Shown here: positions 34,497 through 43,334 of the stretch, piece after piece
Layout: each line of letters starts with the position of its first letter
How positions within the stretch are numbered: position 1 is the first letter of the stretch
Source of the DNA: Cytobacillus oceanisediminis 2691
GTDB taxonomy: Bacteria; Bacillota; Bacilli; Bacillales; Cytobacillaceae
Length of the DNA: 64,000 nucleotides
NCBI RefSeq assembly: GCF_007678455.1
Contig: NZ_VEEP01000010.1
Span: 1 to 64,000, forward strand
Direction of reading: 5' to 3'
The notes under the pieces: generated by a model
Database searches by the model: none
What the model was told of the DNA's origin: nothing
The model's input: only the letters and a program-made list of their open reading frames with translations
Translations under genes and position numbers: made by a program

Positions 34497-34546
34497 TAAG
34501 ATGTCTAGAAACAATGGAGTGAAAAATCAACTAGCATGCTAAATTA

Positions 34547-34582
34547 GCAATCCAATTCAAACAGAACTGGATTGCTTTTTTT
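34547..34582 (+). terminator. Intrinsic terminator
   Basis: GCAATCCA / TGGATTGC with TTC/GAA pairing inside, then TTTTTTT. Overlaps the last bases of msrA on the other strand. Confidence 0.9.
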
Positions 34583-35051
34583 ATAAGTATTTACTTAATA
34601 ATTCATCTGGAATATGACAATAATCATTTGGACATTTAGCTAAGCGATCTTGGTGCTCTTCCGCACTTCTTACATAATTTGTAAGAGGTAAAACTTCCAC
34701 AACGATAAGGTCATAATCATCTCTCTCATTAAGGAACGCCTTCACTTCGGTTAAGTGTTCAGGCTTTTCACTATACACTCCAGTTCTGTATTTCTCCCCA
34801 ACATCCTGTCCTTGTTTATTCAAACTATAGGGATCAATAATTTCAAAAAAATACCCCATCAATTCCCGGACCGTTACAATCTTTGGATCAAATCCAGTTT
34901 TCACACATTCGGCGTAGCCATCATAATCACCATCAAGTGTTTGACTGGTCCCATTCGCTCTTCCCGCTTCTGTAAACTTGACTCCAGGCAAAGTTTTTAT
35001 AAAAGCCTGTACCCCCCATAAACAACCACCAGCAAAATAGATTATTTCCAT
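34581..35051 (-). CDS. msrA: Peptide-methionine (S)-S-oxide reductase MsrA
   Basis: 156 residues, the short MsrA form. Catalytic GGCLWGVQ (usual GGCFWG; the Cys is residue 9), YDGYAECVKTGFDP, FFEIIDPYSLNKQGQDVGEKYRTGVY and SAEEHQDRLAKCPNDYC, with a C-terminal Cys pair able to resolve the disulfide. Repairs oxidised methionine in proteins. The Phe-to-Leu change in GGCLWG occurs in other short members. Confidence 0.9.
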   Translation of the reverse strand: MEIIYFAGGCLWGVQAFIKTLPGVKFTEAGRANGTSQTLDGDYDGYAECVKTGFDPKIVTVRELMGYFFEIIDPYSLNKQGQDVGEKYRTGVYSEKPEHLTEVKAFLNERDDYDLIVVEVLPLTNYVRSAEEHQDRLAKCPNDYCHIPDELLSKYL

Positions 35052-35107
35052 ATTGACTCTCCTCTTTGTTTAAAAGTGAAATAGGGTCTTAATTTACCGA
35101 AAGGTCC

Positions 35108-35209
35108 TTAAAGAACATTTATATAATAGAATGATAGGAAAATAGCAAAAGTAAGCATCCCTATAAATAAACATAAGAAAATTATAAATAACCGATCAAC
35201 ACTTTTCAA
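35108..35209 (-). CDS. Possible 33-aa single-helix membrane peptide
   Basis: TTG start preceded by GTGGGGGA; KSVDRLFIIFLCLFIGML then TFAIFLSFYYINVL. A longer frame to 35326 also exists, overlapping the neighbouring gene's stop by ATGTTTGA. Either may be real; no family recognised. Confidence 0.35.
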   Translation of the reverse strand: MKSVDRLFIIFLCLFIGMLTFAIFLSFYYINVL

Positions 35210-35300
35210 AAATCCCCCACACTGAATATTCCCTTCTCCTTGTACAAAACAAGATGGAGCCGTCCCCAGCAACAAAAATAAAAAGCATCCCGAAGGATAC

Positions 35301-35519
35301 TCAAACATAGATTTTAAGCGGTTCAACGCTGATTTTCAGGATAACGGTTGATGGGTCATGGACCATATTGATTTTCTCTACCATATATTCTTTCTTGTTG
35401 ATTGTTACCGTATTACTCGCCCTCAATGCTGCAATATAGTGCTCCCAATGTTTTACATTGGCACTTAAAAGACATTTTTCTTTCAGATAATAATCCACCC
35501 TGTTAGGTATGCGGTTCAA
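35301..35519 (-). CDS. Hypothetical 72-aa protein
   Basis: Soluble, basic N-terminus (MNRIPNRVDYYLKEKCLL), then KHWEHYIAALRASNTVTINKKEYMVEKINMV and a beta-rich end. ATG after AAAGGGGGTGTAGAGTTGAACCGC-like purine-rich sequence. Similar short proteins of unknown role are common in Bacillus; I cannot assign a family. Confidence 0.5.
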   Translation of the reverse strand: MNRIPNRVDYYLKEKCLLSANVKHWEHYIAALRASNTVTINKKEYMVEKINMVHDPSTVILKISVEPLKIYV

Positions 35520-35655
35520 CTCTACACCCCCTTTTGATAGAGTCTATGAACAATGGTACCTAATCATGACAAGCTGTTAACCTTAGTTTTTCGATATCGA
35601 GAATGGTGGGATTACGATATAATCAGATTAAAAACCTTGTAAGAAAGGGCGTTGA

Positions 35656-36201
35656 ATGATGGCAATTCGTTACGAGTTAATCCCTGATGAGCAGATGGAT
35701 ACTGTGAAACATCTTTGCAATGAGCTGATGGCCTACCAAAAGTCACTAGCCACTATACGTCCCGAGCTCTTTGATGGCATGAACTTTGAAACCAGAATGA
35801 TCCCTTCGGTTAAAAACGCGAAGGCGAATCAAATCATTGCTGCGATGGACGGTGATGAGCTGGTCGGATACGTGTACAGCAATGTTTCCCCAAAAGAAGT
35901 TTATTCGAATGATTTCGCTGTTTTTTTCGATATGGATTCGGTAAAAAGAAGTGATGTCGGCTGCCTTTCGCAATTTTATATCAAAGATGGATATCGCAGC
36001 ATGGGAATCGGATCTGTTCTCTTTGAAAAATCAAAGAGCTGGCTCGATTCATATGACGGCATCGACGACCAGTTCATCTATGTATCCAATGGGAATGATG
36101 CGGCTTTGCATTTTTACATAAGTAAAGGCTTTAAAATAAGCCATCAAATTCTGGATGGATTCATTACCGTTCTCAGGAATACAAAAAGTGATTCCAAATA
36201 G
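35656..36201 (+). CDS. GNAT family N-acetyltransferase
   Basis: 181 residues. GNAT motif A is CLSQFYIKDGYRSMGIGSVLF (YRSMGIG acetyl-CoA loop) followed by FIYVSNGNDAALHFYISKGF (motif B). An N-terminal extension of about 90 residues is longer than in minimal GNATs. Substrate unknown. AAAGGGCG precedes the ATG (a second ATG follows directly). Confidence 0.87.
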   Translation: MMAIRYELIPDEQMDTVKHLCNELMAYQKSLATIRPELFDGMNFETRMIPSVKNAKANQIIAAMDGDELVGYVYSNVSPKEVYSNDFAVFFDMDSVKRSDVGCLSQFYIKDGYRSMGIGSVLFEKSKSWLDSYDGIDDQFIYVSNGNDAALHFYISKGFKISHQILDGFITVLRNTKSDSK

Positions 36202-36323
36202 AGGACGTTCCATTCGCATTTTTTCTTCTTCCAATGATATTAATCATGATGCATTCGATTTCCCGGATCCGGAAAAACAACGTGAAATTGAACTACTTTT
36301 TTAAAATAATCTGGAGGTTCGAA

Positions 36324-36779
36324 ATGGAAATTAAAGCGGATGATCTAACAAGTCCTAAGGTGACAGCATTAATCGGGGAGCACTTGCATGGAATGACACT
36401 TCACTCCCCGCCGGAGAGCATACACGCCCTCGGACTTGAGGCGTTGAAAAAACCTGAAATTACATTCTGGACAGTCTGGGATGGAGACCAGTTGATGGGC
36501 TGCGGTGCATTGAAGGAGCTCGATCGCGAGCATGGTGAAGTGAAATCGATGAGAACCGCAGCTGCCCATCTTCGTAAAGGTGTCGCGCAGGCCATGCTTC
36601 AGCACATCATTTCAGAAGCCAAAGGCCGCGGCTATAAAAAACTGAGCCTGGAAACAGGTTCAATGGAAGCGTTCATACCAGCAAGGAAACTTTATGAAAA
36701 ATACGGCTTTGATTATTGCCCGCCTTTTGCAGATTATACCGAGGACCCGAATAGCTTATTTATGAAGAAAGAATTGTAA
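36324..36779 (+). CDS. GNAT family N-acetyltransferase (YsnE-like)
   Basis: 151 residues from the ATG behind CTGGAGG; the frame upstream is not coding-like. MTLHSPPESIHALGLEALKKPEITFW and MRTAAAHLRKGVAQAMLQHI (RKGVA acetyl-CoA loop) then LSLETGSMEAFIPARKLYEKYGF are characteristic of the YsnE/IAA-acetyltransferase group. Lies 122 bp after the previous GNAT gene and may share its transcript. Confidence 0.87.
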   Translation: MEIKADDLTSPKVTALIGEHLHGMTLHSPPESIHALGLEALKKPEITFWTVWDGDQLMGCGALKELDREHGEVKSMRTAAAHLRKGVAQAMLQHIISEAKGRGYKKLSLETGSMEAFIPARKLYEKYGFDYCPPFADYTEDPNSLFMKKEL

Positions 36780-37075
36780 AGTAACGCCGCTGGAGAAACA
36801 GGCGACCTGGTTTTGCGGCAGTTAAAGAGCCATAAAACCGGGCCGTTGTTATACTGATTGATTATTAGCACCAATTCTTATATGTTCTGTCCCCCTTATT
36901 CATTTGAAAAATAACATCCCCCTCATCGAGAGAATGGAAATGAATCGCCCTGCCTTCATTTCTGGACGTAAGGAATTCCCTCCCTATCTAATAATTTTTA
37001 CTTTTCCAATAAAAAACATCTTTTAGCAATAACTTCCTCCCTGCTATAATACTATCGATAACTTAATAAAGGGGA
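36780..37075. other. Intergenic, nothing recognised
   Basis: About 300 bp; a GGTTTT...AAAACC inverted repeat near 36812-36842 could be a weak terminator for the GNAT gene but lacks a T-run. Confidence 0.35.
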
Positions 37076-37081
37076 ATGAGA

Positions 37082-38965
37082 ATGACAATTCAAGAGTTTG
37101 AAACACTGGTGAACAAGCTTGAAAAACAGGCTTCTGCCAACCCTAAGCTTTACAGATTCAAGGTCATCATGCTCACTGGTCTTGGTTTTGGTTATGTCGC
37201 ATTATTTTTGTCGTTATTTTTATTTTTAATGGCGATTTCAGCAGCCATGATTTTGGATGGGAATTTCACCTTTGGGAATGTGAAAGTTCTGCTCTTGACG
37301 GGAACCTTGTCATTCTTTATTATCAGAGCCCTGATTGTGAAAATGGAAATGCCTGAAGGGTATTATCTGCGACAGGAGGAAGCTCCTAAGCTGTTTGAGA
37401 TGATTGACTCTTTGCGCCTAAAAATGAATACACCACGGATCGATGAAATTGTACTCGACAGCGAATTCAATGCCTCCGTCGCCCAAATTTCACGCTATGG
37501 ATTCATCGGGAAAAAGCGGAACGTCCTGGTCATCGGCATCCCGCTACTATCGACTCTTTCCCAGGAACAATTTACGGCTGTTCTTTCCCATGAACTTGCC
37601 CATATTTCGAATTCTGATACGGCCCTGGGTGCAAGAATATACCGTTTGAGAATGAGCTGGGGGCGTTTAATGCATTCCTTGGAGGAAAACGAACAATTTG
37701 GCACTTTTATTTTCAGGAAGTTTTTTCAGTGGTATTACCCGAGGTTTGATGCCTATTCATTCGCCATGGCCAGGCAGGAAGAATACGATGCAGACCGCTC
37801 CGCAGCATCGGTCACATCCCAGCAGGCAATGGGAGAAGCGTTAGCTATGATCTCTGTGGCGGCCCCCTATTACTACCGTGATTTTTACAGTGAATTGTTT
37901 GAAGAATGTGCGAAGACCAATAGTGTACCTCAGCCATATTCAAACTTTGCCGAGCAGTACCGGTCACTTAGCGAGCAAAAAGCAACTAAATATTTCAGCG
38001 AACAGCTGGAAGTTGAGAGTTATGTGACGGATACCCATCCTTGTTTAAAAGACAGACTTTCAGCACTGGGGGCAGAAGCACTGTTACCAGAGAGACAACA
38101 AGCTTCTGCGCTTGATTACTTCTTCGCCTACCCAGGCCGGATCCTGAATGACTTCAATAAAATGTGGGTGGACCACAATCAGGATGACTGGAAACAAGAA
38201 ATTGAAAACTTCAATGATTCTAAGCTGCGATTCAAAGAATTATCGGCCAAACAAGTTGCCAACCTTGAAGAATTGCTGGAAAAAGCTTTTTTGACAGTAG
38301 AGTTTAATAGTCTGGAAGCCGCGATTCCATTGTATGAAGAAATAGCGAAAAAACACTCGGAAGATCAGCGAACCGCAGGAGCATTAATGACTTTAGGTGA
38401 GTATTATCTGGAGTCCAGGAACACAGCGGAAAAAGGAATCCAATTGATCAACCTGGCTATGTCGTACGATTGGGAATTGCGTTTGCCAGGGCTTGACCTA
38501 TTATGCGGATACTATTATGAAACAGAACAGAGCGAGTTATTCGAAAAGACGAGAGAGGAACTGGAAAAGTGGGAAGAAATCGTAGAAGCTTCCAACGAAG
38601 AATGCGACTTTATCCAGCCAAAGGACCGCTTTATCACTCACGACAAAGAAAGCAAAGAAATCATCGCAGGAATGAATCAACTAGCACAGTACAAAGAAAT
38701 CACAAATGCTTACCTTGTACGAAAGCAGCTCAACTCAATTCCTGAGCGTAAACAGTACGTGCTTGGACTTGATCTGTCACTTCCGAAAACCACGGATCTA
38801 GATGAAGCTGAAGAAGCTTTATATGAAAAGTATATTAATGGTCTAGGAGAGTTCGAGGATACATGTGTGATTATCCTCAATGATAAGAAGGACTTGCGAA
38901 AAAGCATGCTAAACGTGGAAAATTCCTTGATTTATACTGTGGAGGATAACGAACAAGTCTCTTAA
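37082..38965 (+). CDS. M48 family membrane metalloprotease with C-terminal repeat region
   Basis: About 627 residues. Two N-terminal helices (VIMLTGLGFGYVALFLSLFLFLM; VLLLTGTLSFFIIRALIV), then the zinc site SHELAHISNSD (HExxH, about residue 170) and the third ligand region ARQEEYDADRSA (about 230). Residues beyond about 330 form a helical region resembling TPR-like repeats (AIPLYEEIAKKHSEDQRTAGALMTLGEYYLES), a larger C-terminus than in HtpX (about 290). Probably membrane quality control. Start: second ATG, best spaced from AAAGGGGA. Monocistronic. Confidence 0.88.
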   Translation: MTIQEFETLVNKLEKQASANPKLYRFKVIMLTGLGFGYVALFLSLFLFLMAISAAMILDGNFTFGNVKVLLLTGTLSFFIIRALIVKMEMPEGYYLRQEEAPKLFEMIDSLRLKMNTPRIDEIVLDSEFNASVAQISRYGFIGKKRNVLVIGIPLLSTLSQEQFTAVLSHELAHISNSDTALGARIYRLRMSWGRLMHSLEENEQFGTFIFRKFFQWYYPRFDAYSFAMARQEEYDADRSAASVTSQQAMGEALAMISVAAPYYYRDFYSELFEECAKTNSVPQPYSNFAEQYRSLSEQKATKYFSEQLEVESYVTDTHPCLKDRLSALGAEALLPERQQASALDYFFAYPGRILNDFNKMWVDHNQDDWKQEIENFNDSKLRFKELSAKQVANLEELLEKAFLTVEFNSLEAAIPLYEEIAKKHSEDQRTAGALMTLGEYYLESRNTAEKGIQLINLAMSYDWELRLPGLDLLCGYYYETEQSELFEKTREELEKWEEIVEASNEECDFIQPKDRFITHDKESKEIIAGMNQLAQYKEITNAYLVRKQLNSIPERKQYVLGLDLSLPKTTDLDEAEEALYEKYINGLGEFEDTCVIILNDKKDLRKSMLNVENSLIYTVEDNEQVS

Positions 38966-38973
38966 TAACGGAA

Positions 38974-39004
38974 GCAGCGAAGCTAATGGGCTTCGCTGCT
39001 TTTC
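38974..39004 (+). terminator. Intrinsic terminator
   Basis: Perfect 10-bp stem GCAGCGAAGC / GCTTCGCTGC, 6-nt loop, then TTTTC. Confidence 0.92.
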
Positions 39005-39021
39005 TGTTAAATTAAATTCGA

Positions 39022-39378
39022 TCATAATGGAACAATGAACAGAGATAGAACGAATATCACCATTCCTGAGTATCCAAGAGAGTCTAATATTATGTTGGTT
39101 TTACCTTCCTCATTAAAAGGTTCTTCTTTTTCGATTTGTTTAAGGATCTTTTGCTGCAGATGTTCATCTGGAAAAATCTCATTTGCTTGTTTAGCTCGGC
39201 CTCCAAAGAAGATTAGCCGATGTATTTTAACAGATGGCAGCATTAAAATAATACCTGCTGCAATTCCCCCCAGACCAATCACATCTCTGTGGATGGTTGA
39301 AGTAAACAAAACCGATATCAGGGCCAAAAGAGAAAATATGATTAAGCTGATGACCAAAACGCACTTTATTTTGCCCAG
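39022..39378 (-). CDS. Small membrane protein, non-ATG start
   Basis: Helices VLVISLIIFSLLALISVLF, IGLGGIAAGIILML and YSGMVIFVLSLFIV with a soluble acidic loop (FPDEHLQQKILKQIEKEEPFNEEG). TTG at 39357 is one possible start, but GGAGGGAAC lies 6 nt before an in-frame CTG at 39376-39378, which would add LGKIKCV; I give that longer form as likely. No family recognised. Confidence 0.55.
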   Translation of the reverse strand: MGKIKCVLVISLIIFSLLALISVLFTSTIHRDVIGLGGIAAGIILMLPSVKIHRLIFFGGRAKQANEIFPDEHLQQKILKQIEKEEPFNEEGKTNIILDSLGYSGMVIFVLSLFIVPL

Positions 39379-39407
39379 AACGTTCCCTCCATCCCTATAA
39401 CATCAGG

Positions 39408-39551
39408 CTACTTCATAAACCAGACAATCAAAATGATAATCAGTACAAAAACAAAACAACCACCCTTTGTAGGACTACCGTACACAGCCCTATTCCAACC
39501 GTCATCACCATCTATTTTACTTTTATCATCATCTCGGCCATGCCTGGACAT
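39408..39551 (-). CDS. 47-aa membrane protein
   Basis: AAAGGAGTGATTTA precedes ATG. MSRHGRDDDKSKIDGDDGW, a hydrophilic head, then AVYGSPTKGGCFVFVLIIIL and IVWFMK: one helix with a short basic tail. The GSPT.GGC-hydrophobic pattern recalls the 60-aa protein at 59550. Strong binding site and typical composition support a real gene. Confidence 0.7.
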   Translation of the reverse strand: MSRHGRDDDKSKIDGDDGWNRAVYGSPTKGGCFVFVLIIILIVWFMK

Positions 39552-39674
39552 TAAATCACTCCTTTGAATGGTTGGATATATTAGATGGTTTTTAAAACCT
39601 GTAAGAGCAGAAGTATAAAGAATTTCTTACTAACACTTACGTTTTAAACAACAAAATGTTTCAACATAACACAA

Positions 39675-39748
39675 AAGGACGGTTCACCCGTCCCATAAAG
39701 TTTTTATATTCCTTTTCCAGGACACCAGAACCGACCCCAAGTCCCACC
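39675..39748. repeat. GGGACGGTTCT-type repeat element
   Basis: AAAGGACGGTTCACCCGTCCC at the left; GGACACCAGAACCGACCCC and AGTCCCACC at the right, as in the element at 7644. Lies between two small membrane-protein genes. Confidence 0.7.
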
Positions 39749-39751
39749 TTT

Positions 39752-39931
39752 TTATCCATTTAAATAAAGATATATAATCAGAAAGATGATCAATCCAATC
39801 ATGAAAACTGAACCAAGACTTGCACTAAACACGACATAGACCTTTGTGTGGAGTATGACATGAACAATTAAAACTATAAGCAAACCTAGAAGCAAATAGA
39901 TGGCTAATTGCAAATTCTTATTCCTATTCAA
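39752..39931 (-). CDS. 59-aa two-helix membrane protein
   Basis: TTG start after AAGGTGCTGATCG. NRNKNLQLAIYLLLGLLIVL then HVILHTKVYVVF and a second helix SLGSVFMIGLIIFLIIYLY ending NG. Membrane-protein composition and correct topology; the binding site is moderate. No family recognised. Confidence 0.5.
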   Translation of the reverse strand: MNRNKNLQLAIYLLLGLLIVLIVHVILHTKVYVVFSASLGSVFMIGLIIFLIIYLYLNG

Positions 39932-40069
39932 ACGATCAGCACCTTATAGTTCCAATTTATCGAAAAGCAGTAGTTGTCCATATTCTTTATATATTTGATC
40001 GTGGCAAATTTTATACCAATCACGCCAAAAAAGAAAAGGACGGTTATCCCGCCCCCTCTAAATTACTTC

Positions 40070-40660
40070 TTATTTACTTTCTTCCGCTGCCAGAACCGTC
40101 TCCAATTCACTATACTGTTCGGATGGGACAAGCTCATCCTCCAGCAGGACATAAGGATGTGTTTCCATCAGGATTTTTCTGAGGTGCTCTGGCATTTTCA
40201 CCCCTTGATAAGCGCAAATCAATGGAAAGAATAGTTCGTTTACAGCATCGTCTACTATTCTCTCAAAATCTTCAATAATATTCAGAGGCTCTTTTATAGA
40301 AGCCCACTCGACATGTGCCCATGACCGGAAAGAAATTTCATTTTCCACATATGGCTGGACTGTTTTTTGAAAATACTCCGTAATCGCAGGAGGATGGTAA
40401 CTTCCACTTGAATAATAAAAATCGAAGTTATTGACCCAGTGAACCAATTCCATTTGGACTGATGTTAACCGTTTGTTCAGTTCTGCATGCAGGATTTTGT
40501 AAATCCGATCATTTTCAATCAGGATCACATAATCCCCCGACAGAACACCTTCTTCTATATATCTTATGGCCTGTTCTATGTAATTTCTCATACCATCATA
40601 TGAGTATAGGATATGAACATTCTTTTGGTCCCCTAACATCTGAGCCATTTTATATTTCAA
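40070..40660 (-). CDS. MEDS-domain protein
   Basis: 196 residues; TTG start 6-7 nt after AGGAGTG (the longer frame to 40690 overlaps the binding site). MEDS-type sensory domain: QKNVHILYSYDGMRNYIEQAIRYI, SGDYVILIENDRIYKILHAEL, HPPAITEYFQKTVQPYVEN. MEDS domains resemble KaiC/RecA folds and occur in regulators such as DcmR; as a stand-alone protein its role is unknown. Confidence 0.75.
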   Translation of the reverse strand: MKYKMAQMLGDQKNVHILYSYDGMRNYIEQAIRYIEEGVLSGDYVILIENDRIYKILHAELNKRLTSVQMELVHWVNNFDFYYSSGSYHPPAITEYFQKTVQPYVENEISFRSWAHVEWASIKEPLNIIEDFERIVDDAVNELFFPLICAYQGVKMPEHLRKILMETHPYVLLEDELVPSEQYSELETVLAAEESK

Positions 40661-40757
40661 GTGATCACTCCTTTTTTTGTTTGCTTCCATTTTACGCGGT
40701 TTCCGAAGAGAATACTATTTGTTTTTTTTTTGAAAAACTTACCCTTAAAAAACAAAA

Positions 40758-40842
40758 AGGGACGGTTCTCCCATCCCCTCAAAACACATGTTCACTCCTG
40801 TTCTCCGGGACACCAGAATCCTCACGAAGTCCATCCCGTGCC
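40758..40842. repeat. GGGACGGTTCT-type repeat element (degraded)
   Basis: GGGACGGTTCTCCCATCCCC at the left and GGGACACCAGAATCCTCACG with ATCCCGTGCC at the right, matching the element at 7644 with several changes. Right next to the stop of the sigma/anti-sigma gene. Confidence 0.65.
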
Positions 40843-40851
40843 ACAGTATGC

Positions 40852-42921
40852 TTATTCCCCTTTTTTCTCGGACAGCTTAACCGGCGCCAGGTCCCAGACT
40901 TCTTTCACATATTTCAAAGCATTATACCCCGTTATCTTTAGTTTCATATCATTCTTTTCGAGGCCATCGATTCCCAGTGTCTGTTCGGTGACAAAATAGC
41001 GGGGCTCCACCAATTTTTCATAATCGACCGGCCCTTTATTCTCATCGTATTCGATGCCATTTTTATCAATGAGCACTCCTTTAGATTCCATATGGTTGAT
41101 GATTGGCTGATCTGCATAACCGTCGTTAAAATCGAACTGAAGCGAGTCGTATTCCCGATTTTTGATTTCGTTATCTGTTATTACGACATTGGTCATCTGC
41201 CCATTTTCAACCTTATCGATGCTGATGTCACTGCCTGCATACTTGATTGTCTGGGGGAATTGCCGGGTTTCGCCAAGGTCGATGGTTTTAGGTTGGATTA
41301 CGGATAAATACACCGATTTTAACTTGGCTCTCACCTCTTTTGGCTTTTCCCCATGAACGGGATCGAAGTAAGTTTGAAAAGCAATCCAATCATTGTCCTG
41401 CTGGTAGTCCATAAAGTAGCTGCTATACATGTCAGCCTCCACTTCGTTCTTGTTGACTTCAAGAGTACGGAAATCAATCCTATCAATCCGTTTCTCCAGT
41501 TTTTCTGTATTGATCGCATACTGTAAAATCGTTGTCGTTGGAGCAATCGTCAATTTATCAATCCTGATTGGGACTCCCTCGATTTCTTTTTGTTGATTGA
41601 CAGAGTATTCCAGGGAAGGCTGTTTGGTTGCCGGGAATTCGAAGGACCAATCCCCTGTTTTATACTCACCAGGAGTGAAACCAAATCTCAATGCAGTGTC
41701 GTTCGTCAATTCCTGGATCTTGGTGATCCTCAGCTTGATCAGCCCCTCCTCCTCTTTTAGCGGACTGAGAGCAACCTTGCCGTAAAACACATTCTTCTCC
41801 CTTTTGTTCATTCCCGCTTCAGCATCAGGAATAGAAAACCGCGGATAGCTTTGCGTTTCCATAATGTCCTGTTCATTCTCAACGGAAACTCCATCATCAA
41901 AGCCCATGAAATATTGCTTATTCTCCTCCGTAGCATGAATCTCATAAAAAACCAGCGTCTGGATGTCATCAGCAACCACCCCGTTGATTTTCACCGTTAC
42001 TCCTGCACTTTCCGCTTCCAGGCTCAGCCTTTTACCAAGGCCTTGCTGCAAAAAGGAACGTAATTGTTCATCATCTTCCGCCCATGCATAGTAGACCTTC
42101 GGCAGCGCACCCGTCATGAAACCAAACGCCATTACAAATGCAAATACACTTGCAAAAATAAGGGCCAGCTTGTTACGCTTTTTATTCTTCTTTTGCCGGT
42201 TTTCCTTTTTTTCTGACAGCCTTTTCCTGACGTTTTCCAGGAGTTGAGAAGGTATCGTAAGTCCTTGCACCTCCTCGACCTGGTTCAGACTGGTCATTGC
42301 CATTTCCTGAAAGCTCCCTAAATCAGCCTGGCATTCCGGGCAGTAATAAAGGTGCATTTCAAATTCAATCTTTGCCTGACGATCCATCAATTTTTCCAGA
42401 TAATCGATATAATGCTTATGGTATTCTTCACAGCCATGATAGTCATCTCCATACAGCTGGTCCCGGACAGACTGAATCCCTGAGAACAGATGTCCCTTTA
42501 TTTTATCCACGGCAATCCCAAGGATTTGTGATGCCTCCTCAAGGGAAAAGCTCGCTGCATAAGTAAGGATAAGCGCTTCCTTATCATCATTATTAAGATG
42601 GTCAATCGCTTTGAATAAGTCCTCCCTTGTTTTCTCAGAGTCTTGCAAACCGCCATCTTTAGAAAGCTCCCGTGCGTTCTGAACAAAAATCGTTGTCACC
42701 CACATTTTAAAAGAGATATCCCCTTTATACCTCGGCCACTCCTTATGCACCCTCACAATTGACCGGTAAAAGAGATTCTCCATCTGCTGCTGGTTTTGAA
42801 CATAGAACCAGCCCAGCGTATAAAAATATTTCTTATACTGATCAAACCAATCAACGACAGATTCAATCCCTTTCTCCTGGATCGCCGCTATCGAAATCGG
42901 CTCTAGTTTTTCCAGTATCAT
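40852..42921 (-). CDS. ECF-type sigma factor fused to a zinc-finger, membrane, DUF4179-type anti-sigma region
   Basis: 689 residues in one frame, ATG after GGGGGGAATATAG. Residues about 20-90 look like sigma region 2 (WFYVQNQQQMENLFYRSIVRVH), about 105-160 region 4 (DKEALILTYAASFSLEEASQILGI, helix-turn-helix). Then a ZAS-like metal motif EFEMHLYYCPECQADL (about 185-200, HxxxCxxC), a basic stretch KKNKKRNKLALIFASVFAFVM with one transmembrane helix (about 250-270), and a 400-residue extracellular beta-rich part beginning VYYAWAEDDEQLRSFLQQG, typical of DUF4179 anti-sigma factors. Sigma and anti-sigma are normally separate proteins. A membrane-tethered sigma factor that needs proteolysis for release is an inference. 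Confidence 0.8.
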   Translation of the reverse strand: MILEKLEPISIAAIQEKGIESVVDWFDQYKKYFYTLGWFYVQNQQQMENLFYRSIVRVHKEWPRYKGDISFKMWVTTIFVQNARELSKDGGLQDSEKTREDLFKAIDHLNNDDKEALILTYAASFSLEEASQILGIAVDKIKGHLFSGIQSVRDQLYGDDYHGCEEYHKHYIDYLEKLMDRQAKIEFEMHLYYCPECQADLGSFQEMAMTSLNQVEEVQGLTIPSQLLENVRKRLSEKKENRQKKNKKRNKLALIFASVFAFVMAFGFMTGALPKVYYAWAEDDEQLRSFLQQGLGKRLSLEAESAGVTVKINGVVADDIQTLVFYEIHATEENKQYFMGFDDGVSVENEQDIMETQSYPRFSIPDAEAGMNKREKNVFYGKVALSPLKEEEGLIKLRITKIQELTNDTALRFGFTPGEYKTGDWSFEFPATKQPSLEYSVNQQKEIEGVPIRIDKLTIAPTTTILQYAINTEKLEKRIDRIDFRTLEVNKNEVEADMYSSYFMDYQQDNDWIAFQTYFDPVHGEKPKEVRAKLKSVYLSVIQPKTIDLGETRQFPQTIKYAGSDISIDKVENGQMTNVVITDNEIKNREYDSLQFDFNDGYADQPIINHMESKGVLIDKNGIEYDENKGPVDYEKLVEPRYFVTEQTLGIDGLEKNDMKLKITGYNALKYVKEVWDLAPVKLSEKKGE

Positions 42922-43004
42922 CTATATTCCCCCCAGGGACAGCGATCCCGAGCATAATTTTTGAATAATCAGTCACCTTTAAAAACACCTTGCCTTCAAG
43001 AACA

Positions 43005-43190
43005 TCAAGCCATGACTTTCTTTAAGTCTTTCTCTCTAACCCAAATCTGGGCATCTCTGATTTCATATTTGATCTTCGCTTCATCCAGACGCGGTAACTG
43101 ATTTTCTGTAGTGTCTGTCCAATTTGTAAGTGATTCATCAGGATTACAAGAAGCTAAAGTGATCAATAGGAAAATGATTATTTCCTTCAA
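43005..43190 (-). CDS. Small lipoprotein
   Basis: 61 residues from a TTG after AAAAGGGTGGTCAGC. Signal KEIIIFLLITLASC with the lipobox LASC; the mature part reads PDESLTNWTDTTENQLPRLDE then KIKYEIRDAQIWVREKDLKKV, a basic-acidic beta-hairpin found in several small Bacillus lipoproteins. Role unknown. Ends 70 bp from the large gene's start. Confidence 0.6.
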   Translation of the reverse strand: MKEIIIFLLITLASCNPDESLTNWTDTTENQLPRLDEAKIKYEIRDAQIWVREKDLKKVMA

Positions 43191-43292
43191 GCTGACCACC
43201 CTTTTCTTATAACTGTCTATCACTTCAACAATACCACAAAATGGCAAATAGAGACATAGGTTTTGGAGCTCTTTCAGACCGTCCTAATAAAA

Positions 43293-43324
43293 AGCAGCCA
43301 GGATTGATTTTGCTCCTGGCTGCT
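43293..43324 (-). terminator. Intrinsic terminator of the cytochrome gene
   Basis: Perfect 11-bp stem AGCAGCCAGGA / TCCTGGCTGCT, 10-nt loop, then TTTTTATT on the minus strand. Confidence 0.92.
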
Positions 43325-43334
43325 TCTTTTCAGA

